Source: Enterobacter cloacae subsp. cloacae ATCC 13047
GTDB lineage: Bacteria; Pseudomonadota; Gammaproteobacteria; Enterobacterales; Enterobacteriaceae
Direction: 5' to 3'
DNA: 64,000 nt
Assembly: GCF_000025565.1 (NCBI RefSeq)
Contig: NC_014121.1
Location: 558,001 to 622,000, forward strand
Part shown: positions 35,821-44,199 of the stretch, piece after piece
How positions within the stretch are numbered: the stretch's first letter is position 1
How the letters are laid out: each line of letters opens with the position of its first letter
Translations under genes and position numbers: made by a program
Notes under the pieces: model-generated
Database searches by the model: none
Told to the model about the DNA's origin: nothing
What the model saw: the letters and a program-made list of their open reading frames with translations, nothing else

Positions 35821-37470
35821 ATGTTTAAACGTATAAAAGTCATTACCCTTTTGATTTCGGTGCTGCTTGTGCTCGGCATCATGCAACTCGTTTCCGCCGG
35901 TATCTTTATCAACGCGCTGAATAACGATAAAGACAATTTCACCGTGTCGCAGCTATCCAGCAAGAACGTGGCGGAGTTTACCGATGCATGGATCAGCCTG
36001 AACCAGGCGCGCGTCACCCTGAACCGCGGCATGCTGCGTCTGCAAAGCAGCATGGCCTCGCAGATTAACGGCGGACAGCTCAATGAACTGGTAAACACGG
36101 CGAAAAACCTGCTGGCCAATGCCCAGTCTCATTACGACAAATACTATGCTTTGCCGAATACCCCAGGGCTGGATCCCAACCTGGCAAATCGCCTGGAAGA
36201 GCAGTACCGCAATTACTCCGCGACGCTGACCCAAATGAACGTTTTGCTCTCTCAGGGCAATCTGGAAGAGATGTTCAAGCAGAATGCAGAGCAGAAACAG
36301 ACCGCGATGCAAAACGTTTACCGGGAATGGCGTGAAGCCCAGGCCGTGCTTACGGATAAAGGTATCAAAGATAACGAAAGTGATTACAAGCGTATCCTGT
36401 GGATCCTCTCTGCGGTTATGCTGCTGGTAATTATCGTGATTATCTCCAGCTGGATTGCCATGCGCCGCGTGCTGCTGTTGCCGCTGCAGGATGTGATAAG
36501 CCATATCCGCGCCATTGCCGCCGGTGATTTAACCCAGCCGATCCATGCAGAGGGTAAAAACGAGATGGCCGTACTGGCGCAAAACGTCCAGGAGATGCAA
36601 ACCGCGCTGGCAAACACCGTGGGCGTGGTTCGTGAAGGTGCGGATACCATTTACACCGGTGCGGGGGAAATCTCTGCGGGCAGTAACGATCTTTCTTCCC
36701 GTACCGAGCAGCAGGCTGCCTCGCTGGAAGAGACGGCTGCCAGCATGGAGCAGCTGACGGCAACGGTGAAACAAAACGCCGACAATGCCCGTCAGGCTTC
36801 CCGTCTGGCGCTTGATGCCTCTTCAACGGCGAAGAAGGGCGGTAACGTTGTAGAAGGCGTGGTGCGCACCATGGACGAAATCGCCACCAGTTCCAGCAAA
36901 ATTGCGCAAATTACCAATGTCATTGACGGCATTGCCTTCCAGACGAACATCCTGGCTCTTAACGCGGCAGTTGAAGCGGCGCGCGCAGGTGAGCAGGGGC
37001 GTGGCTTTGCGGTGGTAGCCGGAGAAGTGCGTACGCTCGCTCAGCGCAGCGCCCAGGCGGCGAAAGAGATCAAAGCGCTGATTGATGACTCTGGTGAGCG
37101 AGTTAACGCAGGCTCGCAACTGGTGAACGAAGCCGGGGCCACCATGGCGGAGATTGTTAACGCCGTGACTCGCGTCACCGACATTATGGGTGAAATTGCC
37201 TCTGCGTCTGATGAGCAGAGCCGCGGGATCGACCAGGTGGGCCAGGCGGTGGCAGAGATGGATCGTGTTACCCAACAGAACGCCTCGCTGGTGGAAGAGT
37301 CTGCGGCCGCAGCGGCCGCGCTGGAAGACCAGGCGGCACGCCTGAACGACGCGGTGGCGGTGTTTAAAATTGCCCGCAGCCAGGCAGTGAAGGCGGCTCC
37401 GGCGAAAACCTATGCGCCAAAAGCGCAGCCCGTTGCTTCTGCGTCTGAAGCCAACTGGGAAACGTTTTAA
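35821..37470 (+). CDS. Methyl-accepting chemotaxis protein, Tar/Tsr class
   Basis: Chemoreceptor of 549 residues. Membrane segments lie at about 7-30 and 190-212, with a four-helix-bundle sensor between. Arg64, Asn68, Arg69 and Arg73 occupy exactly the positions of the amino-acid pocket of Tsr. On the opposite helix, Phe152 and Gln154 are kept, but the Tsr Thr156/Gln157 positions are Ala/Glu. An amino-acid-like ligand is inferred, perhaps not serine. HAMP and the signalling hairpin are intact, and the protein ends in NWETF, the tether for CheR and CheB. It is inserted between ytfE and ytfF relative to E. coli. Confidence 0.94.
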   Translation: MFKRIKVITLLISVLLVLGIMQLVSAGIFINALNNDKDNFTVSQLSSKNVAEFTDAWISLNQARVTLNRGMLRLQSSMASQINGGQLNELVNTAKNLLANAQSHYDKYYALPNTPGLDPNLANRLEEQYRNYSATLTQMNVLLSQGNLEEMFKQNAEQKQTAMQNVYREWREAQAVLTDKGIKDNESDYKRILWILSAVMLLVIIVIISSWIAMRRVLLLPLQDVISHIRAIAAGDLTQPIHAEGKNEMAVLAQNVQEMQTALANTVGVVREGADTIYTGAGEISAGSNDLSSRTEQQAASLEETAASMEQLTATVKQNADNARQASRLALDASSTAKKGGNVVEGVVRTMDEIATSSSKIAQITNVIDGIAFQTNILALNAAVEAARAGEQGRGFAVVAGEVRTLAQRSAQAAKEIKALIDDSGERVNAGSQLVNEAGATMAEIVNAVTRVTDIMGEIASASDEQSRGIDQVGQAVAEMDRVTQQNASLVEESAAAAAALEDQAARLNDAVAVFKIARSQAVKAAPAKTYAPKAQPVASASEANWETF

Positions 37471-37474
37471 AAGC

Positions 37475-37508
37475 TTGCCCGGAGGCGGCTACGCCTGACC
37501 GGGCCTAC
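37475..37508. repeat. REP-like palindrome after the chemoreceptor
   Basis: TTGCCCGGAGGCGGCTACG followed by CCTGACCGGGCCTACG folds into an imperfect hairpin and is followed by TTTTTG. It may end transcription from either convergent gene. Confidence 0.75.
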
Positions 37509-37532
37509 GTTTTTGCAGGCCCTGCAAACGCC

Positions 37533-38498
37533 TCACATCTCCGACGCCGGAACGACCATCGGTTTTTCCGGCTTCGCTCTTACCGCCATCACTACCCCCA
37601 TCACCAGCAGCACTATTCCACAGGCCGTTAACAGCGGCGGTACGCTCTGGCGCATCAGGAAGGTGTACAGCAGCCCGGCCAGCGTTTCGAAGACAATCAG
37701 CGGCCCTAAGATCACCGTGGGCAGTTTCTGGCTGGCGATATTCCAGCACAGTGCGCCCACCCAGGAACAGAGCACAGCGATAGCGATCATCAGCCCGACA
37801 AAGACCCACGGCCGCGGCCCGAAAGGGAGGGCGAAGTCCGGTTGTTGCTGCCCAGACCAGAGGCACGCCCCGGCATAGCCCACCAGCGAGACCGGCAGCG
37901 TCACCAGCGCCTGTGCCGTTGCCCACATCATCGGATGTTTATCCGGGTTCTCCCGCAACCATCGCGCATTACGCAGGGCATACCAGGCCCAGCAGGCGAC
38001 GGAAATAAACGCTAAACCGATCCCCGAACCGTAACGCCAGACGCTGAAATCAGCGAGCCCGTGGCGAAGCTCGGCAATATTCACACAGACCAGCCCGACG
38101 CCCGTGCAGATCAGCGCGGGTACCATTTTTGACCATGCCAGTTTGCCATCGCGCTGGCTGTACAGCAGGTTCGCAAAGACGGGGATAACGACAGGCAGCG
38201 TGCCGATAATCATGGTCGATACCGGCGCGCCGGTACGCTGAATGGCGCTCGCCAGGCAGACGTAATAGATAAGGTTGCCCATCATGGTCAGCGCCAGCGC
38301 GGTCATCCAGTCCTGGCGGTTGAGCTGGCGTAAACGCGTACGACCGAGCCAAGCCAGCGGCAGGGCAATCAGCCCCAGCGCCAGATAGCGTCCGGTTGAC
38401 TGCAGGGCCGCCGGATACTCGGGCACAATCAGCGGGCCGACAAAAATCAGCCCCCACATCAGCCCTGCCAGCAGGGCATACAACACGCCACTAATCAT
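37533..38498 (-). CDS. ytfF: EamA/DMT-family inner-membrane transporter YtfF
   Basis: Ten-helix DMT exporter of 321 residues, the E. coli YtfF length, from the ATG at 38498 (MISGVLYALLAGLMWGLIF); a start 4 codons earlier is possible. NLIYYVCLASAIQRTGAPVSTMIIGTLPVV and PTVILGPLIVFETLAGLLYTF (written here as landmarks at about 80-110 and 260-285) are highly conserved. Substrate unproven. The AraC-type gene lies 75 bases upstream on the same strand and may regulate or be co-transcribed with it. Confidence 0.9.
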   Translation of the reverse strand: MISGVLYALLAGLMWGLIFVGPLIVPEYPAALQSTGRYLALGLIALPLAWLGRTRLRQLNRQDWMTALALTMMGNLIYYVCLASAIQRTGAPVSTMIIGTLPVVIPVFANLLYSQRDGKLAWSKMVPALICTGVGLVCVNIAELRHGLADFSVWRYGSGIGLAFISVACWAWYALRNARWLRENPDKHPMMWATAQALVTLPVSLVGYAGACLWSGQQQPDFALPFGPRPWVFVGLMIAIAVLCSWVGALCWNIASQKLPTVILGPLIVFETLAGLLYTFLMRQSVPPLLTACGIVLLVMGVVMAVRAKPEKPMVVPASEM

Positions 38499-38573
38499 TA
38501 TTCCATCCACATCAATTGACTTTGTACTCAGTGTAGAAGGGGGGATTGCGCGCGTATTGTATGAGATTGCGCA

Positions 38574-39398
38574 TCAGCGCCCGATAACTTGTTTCTGGTA
38601 GCGGACGGGCGTAATCCCGTAGCGGCGGGTAAACGCGCGGGTTAAATGCGACTGGTCGGTCAGCCCGGTCGCGGCGGCCACTTCGGCGGCGGGCATGCCG
38701 TGCGTAAGGAAGCCTTTGGCGCGCCACAGGCGAATAGCCATCAGCATCTGGTGCGGCGTGACGTGGAAATGGGCTTTAAACTGGCGCTGAAAATGGTAAG
38801 GGCTGAGAGAAACCACGTTGGCCAACTCGTCCAGCGTCACGGCGTGCATGTAGTTGTCGTGCAGATACTCGCGTACCCGTTCGAACCGGTGCGCGCCTTC
38901 CTTAATTATTGGAGCGTGATGGGCCAACGGCTGGAAGGTCTCAATCAGATCCAGCAGCAGTCCTTTTTGCGCAAGTGGGTCCTGGGTATGCCACAGGCCG
39001 TAGATCAGCTGGCCGATTTGCTGCGAACGCAGCGGGTCGTGGCGGGTAACGTCGCTAAACCACCAGTGACGCAGGCCAGTCACCTCTTCCAGTAAAGCGG
39101 GTTCGATGTAAACCATCCGGTAGCGCCAGCCGCCTTCGGTGGCCGATTCACCGGTGTGGATCTCGTCCGGGTTCATGGTGACAACGGATTTTTCAGCGGC
39201 CAGGTGCTGGGTACCGCGATAGCGAAAGCGCTCGGCACCGGTTTCGATGGTGCCGATGCCGAAGGCTTCATGCGTGTGAGGCTCAAAGGCGTAGTCAGCG
39301 ATATGCGCGTGATAAAGTTCCAGACCCGGCAACTGCGCCAGATGGCGAAAGCGCGCGCTGTCTCTCTCATCGCTAAATTGTTCCGGTACGCCTTGCAC
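38574..39398 (-). CDS. AraC-family transcription regulator
   Basis: Regulator of 274 residues from the GTG at 39398, which has AGGAG 7 bases upstream; the open frame to 39554 overlaps the neighbouring regulator and is not used. The N-terminal cupin (AraC-binding) domain includes YAFEPHTHEAFGIGTIETG, and two helix-turn-helix motifs lie in the last 100 residues (LDELANVVSLSPYHFQRQFK, VAAATGLTDQSHLTRAFTRR). Similar regulators sit beside amino-acid exporters. The neighbouring ytfF is the likely target, by position only. Confidence 0.87.
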   Translation of the reverse strand: MQGVPEQFSDERDSARFRHLAQLPGLELYHAHIADYAFEPHTHEAFGIGTIETGAERFRYRGTQHLAAEKSVVTMNPDEIHTGESATEGGWRYRMVYIEPALLEEVTGLRHWWFSDVTRHDPLRSQQIGQLIYGLWHTQDPLAQKGLLLDLIETFQPLAHHAPIIKEGAHRFERVREYLHDNYMHAVTLDELANVVSLSPYHFQRQFKAHFHVTPHQMLMAIRLWRAKGFLTHGMPAAEVAAATGLTDQSHLTRAFTRRYGITPVRYQKQVIGR

Positions 39399-39447
39399 AC
39401 TGATTCTCCTCGGGGGCTGTCTTGTGATTATCAGAGATGATCCGGGA

Positions 39448-40491
39448 TTATGCACTAAACATCTTTGCGCGAACGGTCTTACGGTAATCCCCCGGTGAAA
39501 CCGTGGTTTTATGTTTAAACTGGCGATTAAAGTGCGCAATATCCTCATACCCAACCGCGTTGGCGATCTCCTGAATACACAGGTTGGTTGATTGCAACAT
39601 ATTCATGGCTAACTCAATTCTGGCGGTTAATAAATATTGCAAAGGGGACATGTCAGTGGCGTTTTTAAAACGACGATTAAAGTTGCGCAAACTCATGCCA
39701 GCCATATCGGCAAGATTTTGCATTGATATATCTGAGGCGCAGTTGGCTTTAATCCAGGTCTGGATTTGCACAATATCTTCATCGGGATGGGGTTTGTTTT
39801 CTTCGCTGTAGCACTGACGATCAAACTGGCTACGAATTTCATGGAAAAATGTCCGTTGAGTATGTGTGGCTACCCGTTTTCCATATATCGTTTCAATAAA
39901 ATGAATTGTCAGATCTGACAAGGCCTTAACGCTGGCGGCGCAGTAAATATTTTCGGCCTGGGTGAGAAAATGTTTAGTTTGTAATTTAACGCTGGGGTAA
40001 TCGCGTGAGAATTGCCGGAAGTAGTGCCAGTGTGTGGTGGCGGGTTTCCCGTTAAGCAACCCTGATTCCGCCAGAAAACAACAGCCGGTTCCGACGGCAG
40101 CGATGCGGGTGCCTCGTGCGGCCTGCTCAGAAAGCCACGCCAGCAGCTCAGGCTGTTGTCTGACTACCGCGCGAGGGTTGCGCCACAGGGCCGGAATATA
40201 AATAACATCGTAGTGTCTGTCGTCGGCAAGTGTGGTGTCGGCAGTAATACTGAAGCCACTGTGCGTGCGGATCGGCAAACTGTTTATGCCGATGGTATTG
40301 ACCTTCAAAATGCTTTCCGGTCGACAGAGCCTGAAACGCGATCGCTTTGCCGGGGGCGTATCTGTGTTGGCGTTTGTTTTTTGCTCAGCTAAATAGCTAC
40401 TGGCCGCTGATTTCCACATTTCAATCGGTAGACTGAGGCCGGAACTTAGCATGCGTTCGCATAACACAAATCCTATTTGTGTATTTGTCAT
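39448..40491 (-). CDS. GlxA-type AraC-family regulator (DJ-1/PfpI domain plus HTH)
   Basis: A 347-residue regulator. Residues 1-200 resemble the DJ-1/PfpI amidotransferase-like fold, with AAVGTGCCFLAESGLLNGKPATTHW at the nucleophile elbow (Gly-Thr-Gly-Cys) as in GlxA-type sensors. Residues 245-345 hold two AraC helix-turn-helix motifs (MQNLADMAGMSLRNFNRRFK, IQEIANAVGYEDIAHFNRQF). It is divergent from the FabY-like synthase, 177 bases away, and is its probable regulator. Base composition is more AT-rich than the flanking genes, consistent with acquisition. Confidence 0.87.
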   Translation of the reverse strand: MTNTQIGFVLCERMLSSGLSLPIEMWKSAASSYLAEQKTNANTDTPPAKRSRFRLCRPESILKVNTIGINSLPIRTHSGFSITADTTLADDRHYDVIYIPALWRNPRAVVRQQPELLAWLSEQAARGTRIAAVGTGCCFLAESGLLNGKPATTHWHYFRQFSRDYPSVKLQTKHFLTQAENIYCAASVKALSDLTIHFIETIYGKRVATHTQRTFFHEIRSQFDRQCYSEENKPHPDEDIVQIQTWIKANCASDISMQNLADMAGMSLRNFNRRFKNATDMSPLQYLLTARIELAMNMLQSTNLCIQEIANAVGYEDIAHFNRQFKHKTTVSPGDYRKTVRAKMFSA

Positions 40492-40668
40492 TTTTGATTA
40501 ATACCTGTTTTGACTATTATTTTTGGTAGCTCATCTTTAACCTGGCCAAAAAAGTCAGCATTTTGGCTGGATTTTCATATTAGCTTTTGTTGGCGATTTG
40601 TAAACTAATATCTGTAAATTGTCTTAGCTTGATAACAAAATAAATTCACGACCAATACAGGATGGATT

Positions 40669-42567
40669 ATGGTGAAATTACCCGTAATAACAGCATTTGG
40701 TGGCTATGGTCCGGCTGGTCGTAGTTCTTCTCATCATGCATTTCGCCGAATGGTTATAGAGTCATTATCCGAAGAGGAACGGCAGCAGACGTTATTATCG
40801 CTCGCTATCCTGATGGGCCTTCTTAAATATGATGAAGGCGGATATTGTGACATTTCCGGTAAAAGATTCACGCCCGATCAGGCTGCCGCGACGATAAAGA
40901 ACGAGGCGCTTGAAGGATCCCTTATCAGAAAAATCACGGACGATAATTTTGATGTTGATGCCATCGTTAGTCATGCAAAATTGAATATGGCTTCGGACGA
41001 AAACGGTTTTAGTTTTAATATCTCTTCCAGACAATTACCTCAACCCTTACCGCAGGGATGGCATGCTGAGGAATTAACGGATCAGCGCGTGCGCATTACC
41101 GTCCGGGGTGATATGGACTGTAGAATTGAGACGCTGTTGCGCACGGAAGTTCAGGCCGCAGGTTTGCTACCACAAGGATTCCGGCCGGGTGACTATTACA
41201 ATTCACAGTTTCACCCGCGGGCGTTGCAAATGGCCGTTGTCGGGGCGTCAGATGCGATCAACGCTTTGGGGATCCCGTGGCGGGATATACAGGCGAAAAT
41301 TTCGCCGGATAAGCTGGGTATCTACTCGGGCAATATTATGGGACAGCTCGACGAGTATGGCTTTGGCGGAATGTTGCAGTCGCGTCTCAAGGGCCATCGC
41401 GTCAGCGCCAAGCAGTGTCCGCTGGGCCTGAACAGCATGTGCGCTGATTTTCTCAATGCCTATGTGCTGGGTAGCGTGGGCCACACCAGCGCCACGCTGG
41501 GAGCATGCGCCACGTTTCTTTATAACCTGAACGCGGCCGTCGAAGACATAAAAGCAGGGCGCATTCGCATGGCCGTGGTAGGCAGCGCAGAAGCACCGGT
41601 TACGTCAGAGGTGATTGAAGGTTTTGATGCCATGGGCGCGCTGGCGACAGAGAGCAAACTCAGGCATATCGATCAGACGGAGACGGCCGACTGGCGCAAC
41701 AGCAGCCGTCCGTTTGGCAATAGCTGTGGGTTTGTGATCGCCGAGTCCAGTCAGTATATCGTGTTGATGGACGACGAACTGGCGATGCAGCTCGGCGCAG
41801 AGATTCACGGTTCTGTGGGAAACGTCTTTATCAATGCTGATGGCTATAAGCGTTCGATTGCTTCACCGGGGCCGGGGAATTACATCACTATGGCAAAAGC
41901 TGTCGCCTCTGCAGTGTCGATGGTTGGACTGGAGACGGTGCAAAAGGGATCGTTTATCCAGGCTCATGGTTCAAGCACGCCGAAAAATTGTGTCTCGGAA
42001 GCGGATATTTTTGACCGTGTTGCGCAAGCCTTTTCGATTCACAACTGGCCGGTGACGGCGGTGAAATCTTACCTGGGACACTCCCTGGGGCCTGCCAGCG
42101 GGGACCAGTTGATAAGCTGTCTCGGTGTCTTCCGCTATGGCATTTTACCGGGCATTAAAAGTGTGTCGCACATCGCGCCGCAGGTGAATAACGCGCGTTT
42201 ACACATCCCTGTTCAGGACTGCAAATTAGAGGATGAACAGGGGCAAATTGCGTTTATTAATTCAAAAGGCTTCGGCGGTAATAATGCCACGGGGGTGGTT
42301 TACTCGCCGAAGCTTACTCAACAATGGTTGCGCAAACGCTATGGCGAACCGGCCTTTGCAGATTATCAGCAGCGTAACCGCCAGGTGCAACGACAGGCCC
42401 GTGCTTACGATGAAGCTGCCTCTCACGGCGAATTAAACGTTATTTATCTGTTTGGGCAGCAGGGGATAAATGAAGACGATATCAATATTGATATGAATGG
42501 CATCACTATTCCCGGCTTTGAAAAGCCTATTTCGTTTGCGAGGGAAAAAGAATATAGCGATTTTTAA
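40669..42567 (+). CDS. fabY: FabY-like beta-ketoacyl-ACP synthase
   Basis: Thiolase-fold condensing enzyme of 632 residues. The Cys-His-His triad is intact: Cys280 in TLGACATFLYNL, His433 in IQAHGSSTPKN and His471 in SYLGHSLGPASGDQ, followed by SKGFGGNNATG. The first 150 residues are an extension not found in FabB or FabF. The opening FGGYGPAGRSSSHHAFRRMV and overall length match, from memory, the FabY class of Pseudomonas aeruginosa, which condenses acetyl-CoA with malonyl-ACP to initiate fatty-acid synthesis. E. coli uses FabH and has no FabY. No acyl carrier or other fatty-acid gene is adjacent. Its role here is unknown. Confidence 0.85.
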   Translation: MVKLPVITAFGGYGPAGRSSSHHAFRRMVIESLSEEERQQTLLSLAILMGLLKYDEGGYCDISGKRFTPDQAAATIKNEALEGSLIRKITDDNFDVDAIVSHAKLNMASDENGFSFNISSRQLPQPLPQGWHAEELTDQRVRITVRGDMDCRIETLLRTEVQAAGLLPQGFRPGDYYNSQFHPRALQMAVVGASDAINALGIPWRDIQAKISPDKLGIYSGNIMGQLDEYGFGGMLQSRLKGHRVSAKQCPLGLNSMCADFLNAYVLGSVGHTSATLGACATFLYNLNAAVEDIKAGRIRMAVVGSAEAPVTSEVIEGFDAMGALATESKLRHIDQTETADWRNSSRPFGNSCGFVIAESSQYIVLMDDELAMQLGAEIHGSVGNVFINADGYKRSIASPGPGNYITMAKAVASAVSMVGLETVQKGSFIQAHGSSTPKNCVSEADIFDRVAQAFSIHNWPVTAVKSYLGHSLGPASGDQLISCLGVFRYGILPGIKSVSHIAPQVNNARLHIPVQDCKLEDEQGQIAFINSKGFGGNNATGVVYSPKLTQQWLRKRYGEPAFADYQQRNRQVQRQARAYDEAASHGELNVIYLFGQQGINEDDINIDMNGITIPGFEKPISFAREKEYSDF

Positions 42568-42781
42568 TTTCTACCTGCGACGTAAGCGGGGTTAACAGGA
42601 GTCACTTTTATACAGGCGCAAATTAATTTGAATACTATGTCAGCGGCAGGATTGAGTGCTTTATAGCGACTCTCTTTCGCAAAAGAATAGATTGAGCTGT
42701 GCTCTTTAAGCCCTAATCGAGTCGGTGGCGAGGTATTCCGCTTTTTATTTTACCCCGCCATCCGTAATAATAGCCTTCCCG

Positions 42782-43630
42782 TTACAAAATGGTTTTAACG
42801 CTTTCAGCCAGCGACGTGGTTGGTCGCCCAATCAATTTGCTCAGCGTATGGCTATCGTCAAAGAGCCCGCCTTTAGATGCGCCCACATCAGAGTCCGCCA
42901 GCATATCCGCCAGCCCGGCAGGCAGGCCGACACTCTTCAGCGCAGCGGCGAAATCCGCTTCGCTCATGTTCTGATAAACCACCGGTTTACCGCTCTGCTT
43001 GCTCAGTTCAGCCGCCAGTTCGCTCAGCGTCCACGCGCTGTCGCCTGCCAGTTCATAGACCTTGCCAGCGTGGCCCTCTTCCGAAACCACTTTTGCCGCC
43101 GCCGCCGCGTAATCCGCACGGGTGGCAGAGGCGATTTTGCCTTCACCTGCGGCACCGATAAACACGCCGTGTTCCAGCGCAGGCGGCGCGCTCGCCAGGT
43201 AGTTTTCGGTATACCAGCCGTTGCGCAGCAGGGCATAAGGAATGCTGGATGTTGCCAGCGCTTTTTCCGTAGCAACGTGCTCAACGTGCAGGCCCAGCGG
43301 TGAGTTATCCGCATGCAGCAGGCTGGTGTAGGCGATAAATATCACGCCAGCCGCTTTGGCAGCGTTGATGACGTTCTGGTGCTGCGTGGCGCGCTGACCC
43401 ACTTCGCTGGATGAGATCAGCAGAAGTTTCTTCACACCCTTCAGCGCCGTGGTCAACGCGGCCTGGTCGGTGTAATCGCCCTGACGAACCACAATACCCT
43501 GCTGGCTCAGGGCTTCCGCTTTCGCCGGGTTACGCACAATGGCGACAATCTGGTTTGCCGGGACGGTTTTTAACAGCTGTTCGATAACGAGGCGGCCAAG
43601 CTGGCCGGTAGCGCCGGTAATCGCGATCAT
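42782..43630 (-). CDS. qorB: NADPH:quinone oxidoreductase 2
   Basis: Atypical short-chain (NmrA-like) NADPH-dependent quinone reductase of 282 residues. The ATG at 43630 follows AAGGAG and opens with the Rossmann motif MIAITGATGQLGRLV (TGxxGxxG). The longer frame to 43678 is not used. It is divergent from ytfH across a short region that holds a palindrome, as in E. coli (ytfG-ytfH). Confidence 0.95.
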   Translation of the reverse strand: MIAITGATGQLGRLVIEQLLKTVPANQIVAIVRNPAKAEALSQQGIVVRQGDYTDQAALTTALKGVKKLLLISSSEVGQRATQHQNVINAAKAAGVIFIAYTSLLHADNSPLGLHVEHVATEKALATSSIPYALLRNGWYTENYLASAPPALEHGVFIGAAGEGKIASATRADYAAAAAKVVSEEGHAGKVYELAGDSAWTLSELAAELSKQSGKPVVYQNMSEADFAAALKSVGLPAGLADMLADSDVGASKGGLFDDSHTLSKLIGRPTTSLAESVKTIL

Positions 43631-43684
43631 GATCAATCTCCTTCGTGTTTGTCTGGTGTTGTGGCACACTAGCACCATAACTAA

Positions 43685-43708
43685 CTTTTAGTAAGTACGT
43701 ACAAAAAG
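43685..43708. promoter_or_regulatory. Palindromic operator between qorB and ytfH
   Basis: CTTTTAGT (43685-43692) and ACAAAAAG (43701-43708) form an 8-8-8 inverted repeat with 7 of 8 pairs, centred in the 89-base divergent gap. It is the probable YtfH binding site, controlling both genes. Confidence 0.55.
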
Positions 43709-43719
43709 GTAAGTATTAA

Positions 43720-44100
43720 ATGACGATACCGACACTCAGCGAACAAATGCGCGATGGTAACCTCTTCGCGGAGCAGTGCCCGTCCAGAGAGGTGCTCAAA
43801 CATGTCACCAGCCGCTGGGGGGTTCTGATCCTGGTGGCGCTACGTGAGAGAACGCACCGCTTCAGCGATCTGCGCCGTAAAATGGGCGGCGTGAGCGAGA
43901 AGATGCTGGCCCAGTCGCTGCAGGCACTGGAGCATGACGGTTTTGTCGATCGCGTTTCGTATCCTGTTGTACCGCCGCACGTTGAGTATAGCCTGACGCC
44001 GCTTGGCGTAGAGGTGAGCGAGAAAGTGGCCGCGCTGGCGGACTGGATAGAGGTGAATACGCCAAAAGTAATGGCGAACCGGGATGAGCGGGCAGCGTAA
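43720..44100 (+). CDS. ytfH: HxlR-family transcription regulator YtfH
   Basis: Winged-helix MarR-like regulator of 126 residues. Cys20 in AEQCPSREV sits where redox- or quinone-sensing HxlR proteins such as YodB carry their reactive cysteine. The recognition helix is MGGVSEKMLAQSLQALEHDG and the wing is VVPPHVEYSLTPLG. Divergent pairing with a quinone reductase suggests electrophile-responsive repression of qorB; this is inference. Confidence 0.93.
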   Translation: MTIPTLSEQMRDGNLFAEQCPSREVLKHVTSRWGVLILVALRERTHRFSDLRRKMGGVSEKMLAQSLQALEHDGFVDRVSYPVVPPHVEYSLTPLGVEVSEKVAALADWIEVNTPKVMANRDERAA

Positions 44101-44120
44101 AACCCGGGAATGTGCGGTCT

Positions 44121-44157
44121 GATGCCCTCAATCTAACCCTCTCCTACAGGGAGAGGA
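44121..44157. repeat. CTCTCCC-type dispersed palindrome, copy 5
   Basis: GATGCCCTCAATCTAA precedes CCCTCTCCTACAGGGAGAGG. It is the reverse complement arrangement of the copy at 34858, in the convergent gap between ytfH and cpdB. Confidence 0.78.
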
Positions 44158-44167
44158 ATAAACACTA

Positions 44168-44199
44168 AAAACGGCAACGTGCGTTGCCGTTTTGCTTTT
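44168..44199. terminator. Bidirectional terminator between ytfH and cpdB
   Basis: AAAACGGCAAC (44168-44178) and GTTGCCGTTTT (44183-44193) pair around GTGC. T-rich runs flank it on both strands. Confidence 0.9.
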
